Below the pieces are notes generated by a model. That model was not told where the DNA came from. It ran no database searches and was given only the letters and a program-made list of their open reading frames with translations. A DNA stretch of 64,000 nucleotides from Patagioenas fasciata (taxonomy: Eukaryota > Chordata > Aves > Columbiformes > Columbidae). The stretch covers positions 4,600,001 to 4,664,000 of the forward strand of contig NC_092520.1 in the NCBI RefSeq assembly GCF_037038585.1, in the 5' to 3' direction. Shown in pieces: positions 1 through 12,300 of this stretch. Each line of letters starts with the position of its first letter. Position 1 is the first letter of the stretch. Position numbers and translations under genes: made by a program.

Positions 1-298
1 ATGCATGACTCAGAATGTGGGTACTTCTGCTAATCTCCTCCGTCTCAAAATAGGTTCACTGCCTCGGTGTAAGCCAAAACTGTGCAAGGGAGCATGCAAC
101 CCAGTAACAGACCTGGACAGCCAGAGGAGAGGGCACAGCCCAAGCCCCAGCCCCCCTAATTTCCCTGGGATACACAGAGGCTAAAAGTCACCTCCATCTG
201 TGGTGCAGGTGTTGGAAGGAAAGGCTCCTGCACGCCTCTTTTCCCACACTGACATACATCTTTTTTCATATGAGGAGCAGGAAGCGGAGTTACTGTAC

Positions 299-392
299 CT
301 TTCTTATGTGCTCTGATGGCATGAAGAGCCACAGGCCAGGACAGGAGGACCATGATGGTTATTGCCCCTACATGGAGATAGGGAGCTGTGAT
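299..392 (-). CDS. GDPD4: GDPD4 coding exon 6 (fourth membrane segment), last one in window
   Basis: 94 bases, phase 0 to 1, between acceptor CTCCTTGCCAG and donor AAAG|GTACAG. It codes [20 protein letters not shown] and a short basic tail ending RAHKK. It corresponds to GDPD5 GTAPFLHVGAVAAVTMLSWI. The next exon, which should start the segment leading to the catalytic HRGA motif, is not found in bases 1-298 and must lie further left. Confidence 0.9.
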
Positions 393-3300
393 CTGGCAAG
401 GAGAGAAAGGGATTTTAGTCAAAAGGTTGAAGTGTGAAGACAGGTGGAAAACAACTCCAACATAGCTACAACCTTCCGCCTGAATGGGTTCCTGCTGCAG
501 ATACCACAAGTTCAATCTCTTCCTTATCTGTGTTAGATCCACCAAATACCTCTGGAGTTGGGAGAGAGATATGTGCCCCCCCATGTGCTACCTCCTTGGG
601 CTGAGGAGTGCTCCTCGCTGCACTACACAGCTCTCCTTTCATAGAATCATAGAATCATTTTTGTTGGAAAAGACATTTAAAATCATTAAGTCCAACCGTT
701 AACACTGCCAAGTCCACCTCTAAACCATCTACCTAAGAACATCATCTCATCTCCATACCACACTGCAGCTAAATCATTAAACTGATGTCAACAAGCCTGA
801 CAGATAAAATGTGGTATTTACACCTGTATGGAACTAAATATTGTGGTATAAGAGACGTAGCTAATCTGGTACCTGTCTGATCATGGATATCAGACTCACA
901 TACACCCTGCAGCACCTAATTTCACATGTTGTCAATATATTAATGGCATCATAGAATTGTTTGGTTTGGAAGAGACCTTAAAGACCATTTAGTTCCAACT
1001 CCCCTGCCATGGGAAGGGACACGTTCCACTAGACCAGGTCACTCAAAGCCCCGTCCAACCTGACCTCGAACACTCCCAGGGATGGGGCATCCACAGCTTC
1101 TCTGGGCAGCCTGTTCCAGTGCCTCACCACCATCATGGGGAAGAATTTCTTCTTTCTATCTAACCTGAATCTCCCCTCTTTCAGTTTAAAGCCATTACTG
1201 TTTGCCCTATCACCACCTGCCCTTGTAAAAAGTCCCTCTCCAGCTTTCTTGTAGGTCCCCTTTAGGTCCTGGAAGCTGATATAAGATCTCCCTGGAGCCT
1301 TCTCTTCTCCAGGCTAAAAAACCCCAACTCTTTCAGCCTGTCTTCACAGGAAAGTTGCTCCAGCCCTCGGATCATCTTCGTGGCCTCCTCTGGACTTGCT
1401 CTGGGACAATAATTCATTTTCATTTATTTCAAAGCATTTAAGTCACTTGCATTAGGGCTAATGTCATTTTTCATCTCTTTTTTTTTTTTTTTCCCACTTT
1501 AAACTCAATGAGTAGGTATTTTTCTCCATTTACTGACACAAAATAATATATTCATGTAATGCTTATGTCATATTAGATAATACCAATTGCTGGACAGATA
1601 AAGTAATTTGACTTGATTTCTTTGGTCTTAAAGAATAAGAAGGATCAGAAGCTAAGAAACAGTTCTCTGCTTATCATGAATGCATGAACAGAGCTGAAAA
1701 CCGAGCAGAAATAGTTCGACACTGAATGGATGCTCTTCACTCAAGTAATGTTGCTAAGACAAAACTTCCATAAAACTAGGGGAATTTGTCAAAGAAACTA
1801 ATCCATCATTTTCTCATGCTTGTCAAAGGCCCATGATTTCCATTCCAGCTAGAACTGAGAGTTATAAAGACATATGCTTGGAAAAAATCTATTCAGATGC
1901 AAGGCTTTGCTATTGCTTAGTCCATGCCTGAATCCCTAAGCTGGAAGGGTTGAAGAATGCAGCACTTACTGAGAGATATTATTGCCTGTGACACTGTCTG
2001 CCCCAGAGACTTGATACCAACATCTTTTGATTACAAGCAGGATTCAGTTGCATAAACAGAGGTGCCATCTGAGATGTCCAGGACATTTGAGACAGGGCTA
2101 AAGGATGACACAGGTTCTACAAGAGATTCATGTGTTTTGTTATCAGCAGCAGGAGGCCACATGAAGCATCTCAAAGGGCATGAACACCTAAAATAAATAG
2201 CATCTGTGAGGAACCCAAAGCTCTTGTATCTCCTTCTCCTCATCCACCTCCCCTGGAGTCTGTAAGGGGAAGGCGAATCCAACGGTTTCTCATCACCTGT
2301 GCCAGTCCAACCATTACCAAACTCTGCAGAGCGGGAAACTGCAATTAACCACACCCTACAAAAAACACATCTCAAAGAGACTGCTACAAATTGATTCCTC
2401 TTCCATTGCTCTCCCAATGTTCACAAACCCTAAGCCACATGGAGGAGAGGTGATATGTCCAAATAGCATCCACAAGACAGCTAAGTAGACAAAGGCTTAT
2501 ATGCTTCTCCCCAATACATGTGGGGATCTGGACGCTCAGACACTGAACAGCACTGGGCAACTCTTGCCTCCACCCTCAGGTCTGCTCAGAGTTGAGGAGG
2601 CCAGCAGACCATGCACTCTGACCTCGTGTACAAAATCATGAAAACTTTTTGGTTGGAAAGGCCTTTAAGATTGAGTCCAACTGTTAAACTAACACTGCCA
2701 CTAAACCATGTCCCTAAGAACCTCATCTACATATCTGTTCAACCCCTCCAGGGATGGTGACTCCACCATTGCCCTGGGCAGCCTGTTCCAATGCCTGCAA
2801 CTCTTTCCAAGAAGAAATTGTTCCCCAGATCCAACCTCAACCTCCCCTGGTGCAACTTGAGGCCGTTTCCTCTGCTCCTGGCGCTTGTTCCTGGGGAGCA
2901 GAGCCCGACCCCCCCTGGCTCCAAGCTCCTTTCAGGCAGTTCAGAGATCAGAAGGTCTCCCCTCAGCTCCTGTTCTCCAGCTGAACCCCCCAGGTCCCTC
3001 AGCCGCTCCCATCACACTTGTGCTCCAGCCCCTTCCCCAGCTCCGTTCCCTTCTCTCAACTCGCTCCAGCACCTCAAGGGCTTTCTTGTCACGAGGGACC
3101 CAAAACTGAACACAGTATCCCACAAGTTGTCCCACTTGACAACCACGTTCCCCACCTGCTGCCCAAAATCTCAGTGCTGTCATGCCCTTAGGAGATGTAG
3201 CACTTCCGAGTCACAACGCACTGGAACTGTGCTAATGCTAAAGCTGATGAACTGGCAGGAGCTAATTAGGGAGAAAGTTCTGGCGCCAGCAACCCTGCCA

Positions 3301-6300
3301 GCCAAAGGGGTCTGATTTACCTGCCCTGGGCACCTGGAAATTAAAACTACACCTACAATATTTTGGAGGGAAAATTTAGAAAAAAAGGATGTAACTTCCC
3401 AAACTGAGACATGTTACATCAGGTAACTTGAAACTCAACCTCACGTCTTGGCTTCCTTTCTCTTAATAGGAAATGTTAAGTCATAATAAAAGTTTTCTCT
3501 AAACCACATATCCTGCCAAGAAAAGTCCTGTGAAAAACACCATATGGAATATTTTTTACCATTTACCACAAAACACTTCTATGAACAAGTTGTTCTTTCA
3601 AACAGACCTCCTAGTCCCTCTTACCTGAAATGACAGGCGGACAGTTTTCCATTGATCTCCCCAGAGCACCGATAATATGAAGAGGGCTGTGATAGAGAAG
3701 CCCAGGACAAGAAAAGTCCCAATCTGGGGAAGATAGGAAGACAAAAATCAGCTTCAGCATTTCTGCACAGGGTGTGCCATCCATTTGACCCACAGGTTTA
3801 TTGAAGTAACTTGGACTTGATAAGTTTAAGGTGCATGAGCTTGACTATGCGAGCTCAAAGATAGAGAGATCTAACAGGACTAAAACCAGACCAACAGCAC
3901 CTTTCTATATGGCAAGACTGATCTTAAGAGTTGGGTTCCCAATCAAGTCAGCCCTGAAGGCTCCCTCTATAATCACTGGAGCAAGAGAGGAATTTCCATA
4001 GGTGATCTATTCTTGTTTCCTTTATGATGGGAGATGTCCGTCTCTGTCTCTGTTGATGTAGATGGAGCCTGCATGATCAGCTTGCATTCAATCCCTAACC
4101 TGCAGATGGCTACATTCAGAAGTGATTAATTCCACCCAAAAAAGACAGCAACATAGCTTCCTTGTGCTATGAGCTGCTTCGCAACAGGGCTTCAGCAACA
4201 CTTCCATAATTAAGATAGGAGAGTTCACTTTTTAATCAAAAAAGCAAGGGAGTAGCTCAGCCTTTTTCTTGGCTTCTTGCACAGTTTGGTACCAGCACAG
4301 TTGTGATGCCAGGTTCTTCTTGGTACATCATCTATCTACTGAGGACTACATTCAAGTAGAAACTGGACCAAAGCCCTAACCATTCTTCAGGGTGATCCTA
4401 CAGACCAACACCTTAATAACCCACCCCAATCTCTTCCACCCAAGTCACAATTCTTTTTTTCACAAATTGTTCTACATCTTTCTGTTTCTTCTGGAAACCA
4501 ATTTTCAACAGCAAAGACGACTGTGTTTCTGTTACTTAAATGACATAACACAAGATCAAGGAACTGCACATTCAGCTATTCCCTTCCACCACAAGAATTA
4601 CAATCCCCTAAACTGAATGGATAGAAGCTCATTTTTTAAATGCCTTGCATAACCTCAAGGATTTCTTGAGGAGGGTGATTCTAATGCACCATTTTGCAGC
4701 AACAGCTCTCTGAAGATGGATTTTGGCACCTTCCAAATCTCCAGGTGGCATTTCTCAAACCACCCAACAACCAAAAGGCATAAGGCACCAAGATGCCTTG
4801 TTTTTTCACTGCTGCTGGAGCTTGCTACAGAAAATTACACATGGAAACTTGGCTTTTGTCTTCATGTCACCACACGTGGACATGTCAAATATAGACACCA
4901 TCACCTGAATGAGTCACCACAAGCTCCTTTTGGTGTCAGTGGGGGAAAAGGTTCTTTAGGTGTGATTCATCTCATCTCAATTTAGATGTCTACGACCAGC
5001 TGAATGAGTTGCATCTTGAGAGGATTCATTTCCCACAACTGACTGAAAAGGAGTTTAGGTGATCACTTCAGGTGGTGGTATCATTCTTATGGGTGTCTAA
5101 GGACTAACCTCTTCCCTTTCTTCCTTCTCGCCCATAATCAAAGATGTTTTTCATGCTGAGAAACACAACAGACCCAAATGGTTTAAATCATGGATTAGAG
5201 TTACCAGAAACCCCTGACTTATCCCACCTTGTGGCTCCAGTGTAGGTACAGCTGCTGACCTTCTGAAAGCAAACACATCGCTAGGACCTGGGAAATCAAG
5301 AAGAGATTGTTTGTAACCTGGTAGAAGACTGTGAAGTATATTCAGTGAGGCATATCTGGAATTATTTTTGCATTGGAAAGTCACTTTATACCTGGTCTTC
5401 CTGCACAATGTCATGGCTGTTAGCAGGACAGGTGTATGGAGAGAAACATTTATTGCTATAGCAAAAATGCCTCTGAAATGGCCAAGCATACAGCAAACCT
5501 GCCTTGTAGTATCAAAGCCCTTTCCTGGGTAACAAATAATTGGGCACTTTAGGTTACACAATTTTGATGACCTTTTTTTGTGAGTACAAATTCTGAAAAA
5601 TAAATGATGGCCAGGATCAACTGCTATTGTATATACAGCACTACCCTTGCCTATTTTCTGTGCACTTGTCGTGATTAGAGGCGTACCAACCATGGGAGAG
5701 AGGTCAGGCACTAGAAAAATGCCCCCAAAGCACCACAAAGACACAGAGTAGACAGCAAAGGAGGCAACACTTCTACAGTAATCGCAGGAAACACAAGAGA
5801 TAGGCACATCTCAGAACAGCGAAAACTGCCTTGGAGATTAAAAGACTCTAGTTTTTGGTGGCTGGCATGTTCTTTCCTTCTGATGTCAAGTTGGAGCCCT
5901 TGGGGAGGGTTCCTGTGAGATGTGTAAACCCTCACCAGGGCAGAGGACAACCCGAGAAGCCTTGAACATCAAGAAAATAAGGATGAGGAAAGCCAGTCAA
6001 TGGCTCTGATGGAGAGTTTCTTCAAGTTGTCCCAGACCTAAGCAACTGATGAACCTGATGATGGATTTCACCAGGAGAAGTACCTTCCTGCCGTGAAAAC
6101 GGACAGGCCTAGGCTCAGGAATCTGAGTGCCTGGGGAAGATTCCCAGCCACTATACAGGACAATTTAGGGACCAGTTTCACCAGATATCAAAGTTCAGAG
6201 AAAAGTACATGTTAGAAGACATTAGTGCTCCAGTCAAAAGGATCATTTATGGTGCAGGTCGCTGCAGACTCTAACACAGTGGGATTATGTGAATACAGAT

Positions 6301-9300
6301 TTAGGGGAAGGTGTTCTACTTCCCCAAAATGCAACTACAAAGGAATGTAAGTTGTTTTCCATCCAGCTATAAATACACTCTCTCTCTAGGATCATGCTGA
6401 TTCGAAGCAAGGTATAAGTTCAGCAGAGGATAAAGATCAGCTTTTAAGTGTTTCTTGACATGTTAGTCTCCTTTCATCGAATCCTACACCCAGGACATGA
6501 TGAGTAACCACAGGAGCATTTCAGAGAGAATTTAATTACTGCTAAAGATCTTAAGGTAATCCCATTTAAATAAGATATTTCAGAAAAATGAAGAAAAAAG
6601 ACTCTTTGCCGCTTTTCTGCAAGCAATCTTACACAGACCTGGTCTTTGCCTAAGGTACAGCCAAACATTTAATTCGCAGGTCATGCTCAACCAGATTGTC
6701 CTGTTATTGTAGTACAACTTTTGAACGAATGATGCCTCACACCTGGGAACACCATCAGAGGGCAAGCTCATTTTTGTGGATGCAAACAACATCTCATTAT
6801 CAGCTTACAAGGAAAATGATCATCAGGTTTCTTCCTCAGAGGGTGAAGAAGGAACTCTTGCTGTTGCATCACTGGTCGCTGTAGGAGAACACATCTTGAT
6901 GGTTCAGTGAGTTGATGGGATGTGGACAAGGTCTATCCTCTGCATGCTCTGGCACAGTGAGCTTGAGTTTTCTTTGCTTTCTGTGCACCCCTGAAGTTTA
7001 ACATCTCAAGCCACAGTGACCTAACTTCATCTTGCTCCTCAAAAGCTGCTACAGGACCTGTACAACATGTTCTTCCATGGAGAGCAGCTGCCTTTAGCAA
7101 GGCCCCATGTGCTTGCACCTAGAACCAAACTTCTTCGGGCAAAGGGACAACCAGCACCAACCTCCAAACTGCTTCCACACATATCCTGGGATTGCCTAAA
7201 ACAAGTACACAGACATGTGTGCTTAGGTGACCAATATGTGTCTGACTGGCACTGCTGAGGCTCACGCCAAGGTCCCTCTTGTCAGTCCCATCATCTCCCT
7301 TAACCTTAGAGCCTCCAACAATTGCATTCTTCTCTTCAGTATGAAGTGTGGAACTGTCTCCCCTTCACCACCTACCTGCAAAGCAGTAATTAAGGGAAGC
7401 TTTCCAGTAAGTAAGATAGGTGGATTCACCACAAGGGGGACTGCACCTTTGCCTCCCTCTTTTTGAGCAGGTGCACTGACCACAAGGTTGTGCTGCAAAA
7501 GGATGAACAGACTCTTCTCTTTACTTCAGCATGGGAATGACCTTGTGCTTATTTCAATACTGCCGGAGAGGCTTAGGCAGGCTCTGAACCTACCACCACA
7601 AGGACGTGGAGGCAGGCACTTAGCTCACCTAAAACATCTGCTCACTTAGGTGTTCACAACAGCAGAATTCAGGTCCCTACACTCACTTTCTAGCAAAAAT
7701 GCAGCAACTCAGAACGTCTCTGGTACCCCAGTCTCTTAGGTTCATGCTCCACTGAGCATGAACCGTTCTGCAATTAGACCCCTCAGCTTAACCTTTCAGC
7801 TCTAATAGGGATGAGAAAATTGTCTTGTAGAGTGATAACAATTGAATTAATTGAAACTGATTGTTTGAAAAAAATTACAATAATGCATGTGAACAGAGAA
7901 CATCTTTGCACAGACAGCAAATGCTTTGTTGTGCAGCATTTTGTTCAGCTGCTGGTGGCCAGTGGGCAGAAGAGTGTTTGCTTCAGTGGTTCACAATAAG
8001 GTCATGGAAGAAGGCTTGCAGGTTCCAGTTGGGTGTTGTCATTAAGGAAAAGGGTATGTTGCTCCCAAACAAAACCAAACCTGCCACTGGTTGCTATAAA
8101 ATCTCTCTGCTCCAACAAGGGCATCAGTGTGCTCTGTTTTCTGATGTGATGGGTCACTGATGCAAAACATCATAAAGAAATCTTGCCTGGGTGAAGGTCT
8201 CTGGTCCTTCCTGTGACACGTGCAGGGGCAGGCTCCATCCAACACTGTTCAACCAGAACATGGGATGTAATTCATCATGTGAGCGTGCGTACTTTGAGAT
8301 ACTGGGAGCATGAATGGTGGTGGTGATTACTTTCCTCGGTCCCCTTTTCTTCAAGACCTAATACTGTTTGGCTAACGGATCTGATGGCGTGGGACCTCAT
8401 GCTTTCCAACACCCACTTCTCAACGTAGACACCTTGCCAAGTGAGAGATGATGACATGGTGGTGCAATCAAGCAGGTCAAGTGCCTTTAGAAATACCCAA
8501 CAGCTTTGGGTGCATTGTTTAACAGCTTCATGAAAGCAAGTAGCAAATGGACCATTGCTGCAGGGGCTGCGCCCAGAGCAGAGGTACCTCTGTGGTGTTC
8601 CTCTTGTAGAACTTGTCTGATAGCATCCAGACTACTTGTATGCTTCCATGTTTATCCATGCTCACCCTCTTGAGGGGGGCAAATGCTGTCATTAGACAGA
8701 ACTGAGCTGCTGAGGGGAGGAGGAGGATGTGTCTTGGTTGTGTCAACCAAGAGTAGGGCCAAGATTAAACTGAACCATGTAGGACACCAATTTTGCCTCA
8801 TATTTCCCATCTTCCTTTCTGGCTTGGCTTTGCCCATTGCCTGCCCTGAGTGCTTGTGGTCATCATATTCATGCTCCCAAAGACATTAAACTCCTCTGAG
8901 GAAGTCCACTGCTTAGACACTGGTTGTTGTTTGGATCCAGACAGAGCATGACTGAGCCGATACACCAGCCCAGGGGTCTTCAGCCTCCCCAAGCCCAGGA
9001 AATCCTGTAAAGCCCATTTCTACCATGTGCCATGATGGTTATTCTGATCCTGAGGTTGCCTCCAGATCCGCAGCCTGCTGAGGTTTGATCTCAGAGGTAT
9101 CCATGTCACACGGGCATCTCTGGCAAAGCTTTGGGTTGCCCAAAGTAGCATTTTAACCACCAAACCACCCACACAGCTCCGTGGCCACTGGGAAAGTCAG
9201 ATAGGCTTTGCTGAATAATAGACATTGAGCCCTAGAGTCACCAAGGTGTCACAAAATCCTTGTATTAAATATTGTTATTTGTCCTACTCAGAGCTCAGTT

Positions 9301-12300
9301 AGTCCACTGCTTTTGTGATGCTATTGATTGCCGTGGGCATGGCCAAGCAGCTGTCCTCTTTATCACTTTGGGTTTTTATTGCTAGCACTAGAATAAAATC
9401 ACCATTTTTTTGAGACAAAGGACCCCAGAAACCTATTGTGCTGGGCATTGCATGAACAAAGCAAAAAGAGATTCCCTGCCATGAGCAATTTACAGATTGA
9501 CTATATGACGACACATGAGTGAATGGGTAAGGAAGAACAGCAGGAATTGAAGATAAAAGCTGGTTGTCTTGGTCACGCAGGTGAGTCAAAGCTATAACCT
9601 CATCCCCAGCACCTGCTATTTCAAAATGAAAGTCTGAGCAGGCATGAGATTGAATGAGGACTCCAGTCCTGGAGTTAAAGTCATTTTTTAGCCTATAGCT
9701 CTGGATGCAGAGGGTGGAAACACAGATGCAGATCTCTCTTTATTGGGGCGTCCCTATGAGAGTAAGGACAGGGAAAAAAGATGACTAGGTAGAAATGATA
9801 GGAAATGCCTTCTTTTGGTATGTTTCCAGTGACAAAAGCAGACAGTAGATCATAAGTCCTGAGAAGAATCCACAGAATTTGGAAAAGTGGAGATTTTAGG
9901 AATGGTGCCTCTTTGAGTATAAACTTCAGGAGCATTTTCCGACCACATCTGGAGAGAAATCCTTCAGTGAAATAGAGAGACTGAAGGCAGCTTCGATGAT
10001 AATGTTGCCCTTCTTCTAATGAGCATTTTTATTAGGATTAGAGGAATAACCCATCTTTGATGACATATCACTGCTGCTACACAATTCAGAGCCCCATCCT
10101 TTCCCTGTTGTCAGAACGACAATTTTTACCTTCCCTTAAATCTAGAGCCAGCCACTGCTGGCACACCTTCACTTGAGTTCAAGGAGATATTGAACAAATT
10201 AATCAAAGGGAAATCGTTGAAAGAAAGCACAGAAACCACATGTGGCTCAGAGACCCCGAAGCTGAAATTGGTCATCCTCAGGTGGGCATGGGGAGAAAAT
10301 ACCATAACCACTCGTTGTGTTTCAAATCTTCAACAGATATCCACTGTCTAGGGATCATCAGCGATAGGCTGAGCTTTGATATGATGCATTAAAGCCATCC
10401 CTACGTTTATTTTTTAGGACTATAAATCATGGCCAGCTTTGTCACAGTTTACAGGACAAACTTACAAGGAGCCATACTTACCAATAACAGCGTGATGTAC
10501 GTGAACAAGATCGCAGCCACAATCAGGAGAACAAGAGACCAGAGAAACCAGAAGCCCAGGTTCCCATAGTTATACCTAAAAGGTAATAAAATGTTATGAT
10601 AGTGTTTATGTTCAGCACATAGACTGAAGGGAAACAGCCCTGTTCCTTGAAATTTTGAAATCTTAAAATTAATGAAACCAAGAAGGAGGGAGGGATAATC
10701 TACCTTGTAACAGGCAAAAGTGGTAAAGAGCCTCCTTCCCCAAATCTGTTATTGCATTAGCCACCCAACTAATAACCCAGTATGCTGGGGGGAGTAAAAT
10801 ACAGGACCAAAGGATGGTCTTGCTCCAAAGAGCCCCTGGTCTGACTATAGGACACAGAACCTTGCTGCAGACAAGGCAGCCTTGAGAAAGAGTAAAATGA
10901 CACGACTCAGGCCAACAGCCCACCTTGTCTGCCTGTGGTTGTTCAGTGCACCACAGCAAAAAGGTAATTTGAGTCAGGTTTTGAAGGAGAGAACACCAGA
11001 AAGCTGGAGGAGCTGTAGAGGAATTGCACTGGGAGAGAGAGGGAAGCTTTGCTTTTTACCCAAAGGCTCAATAAGGATGAATAGTATCATTACACCTTTC
11101 CTCCCTGTAGCATTTGAGCTGGTTTCACTTTATTTTAGGGGCCAGGTTTGCATAACTGTAACCTACGTACTGCAGAAGCAAAGGATTTGCATAAATCCCT
11201 GCCAGTTATTTCTTACTTTGAAGGCTGGGAACATGCAATTCTCTTTGCAGTGAGATAGCTGGTGCAATGCCTCTGATGCCAGCCACTACATTTCTTCAGA
11301 AGGAACAGAGAGGAAAAAAAAGACTTGGTGGAGGAAAGGGAAGCGCTATTTAGTCCCTTTCACTCACAATTTTTGTGATGATGATTCTCACTTTTGTATA
11401 AAATTCACACTTGCACCTAAAAACTGTCGCCAAACGAAGGGCAGAGCCTCAGCACTTCTGAAGTCACTGGATATTCAATTTGGATGCTGTAACCAAGAGC
11501 TTAAGAAGCCAAATCTTTGGCTTATGGCTAAAGTGTCCTGCTGCAGACGAGCTGCTGGGGAGGGTGCTCATCGCTTCCCACCACCCTGGGGACCTCCTGA
11601 GGAGCAGAGGAGGAGAAAATGATGGTACTTACCAGTCAAAGTTATTGTAGTCGTTTTTTGCTTCACTCCACATGTATAGAAAGATCAGAGAAAAGCAGAA
11701 AGCTCCAACAAGCAGTGGGAAAAAGACGCATTCCCGCTGGAGAGGGAGAGGAAGGACAAGTGGTCAAAGCCTCATCTACCCCAAAGCAAGTAGAGCAAAT
11801 AGCAGATACTTCTAGTCTGTTCATAAAACACGTGGCTTGGTGCTGGACCTCCAGAAGTAGAGGTGGAGATGACTTCCCGCCATGCCCTCTGTGATCAGCG
11901 ATATGGCCTCAAAAGCGTATTCTACAGTATGTATTTTCGGGGAAAAAAGATCTCATGACTCAAATGAGCAGGATTTTAACCACCTCATGTGAGAGAGAAT
12001 TGCACTGGGCAGCAGTCCTCTTTGCAGTTTTTACTGCATACCCAGGCCAGATTTCCCTTCTTTAATTTGAGACTATGGCTTTGGGATGTTGCACTGGCCT
12101 GGAGGCTTTGGTGCAAGGTCCTTTCCTGCCACCACACATTTGTTGGCTGCCTGGTGGCACAGAAAAACTGAGCCTGCCATAGAAACACAGCAATTCATCC
12201 ATTGCTTAGAGCCAAAATCTAACAATCTAATTGGATATTAGGAAAAAATTAATTCCCAGAAAGGGTTGTCAGGCATTGGAATAGGCTGCCCAAGGAAGTG

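Larger units (their letters stand above)
393..3624 (-). other. GDPD4 intron
   Basis: Holds three CR1 copies (639, 948, 2633) and a poly(T) tract. No further coding sequence was recognised. Bases 1-298 are likewise intronic with nothing notable. Confidence 0.75.

Noticed and set aside
156-584. 142-codon open frame taken whole as a protein
   Set aside because: Only 299-392 is exon; the rest is read-through into introns on both sides.
2791-3315. 174-codon open frame
   Set aside because: Translation of antisense CR1, repeated at other CR1 copies.
5151-5807. 218-codon minus-strand open frame over a GDPD4 exon
   Set aside because: It is in a different frame from the spliced exon 5228-5287 and has no family similarity.
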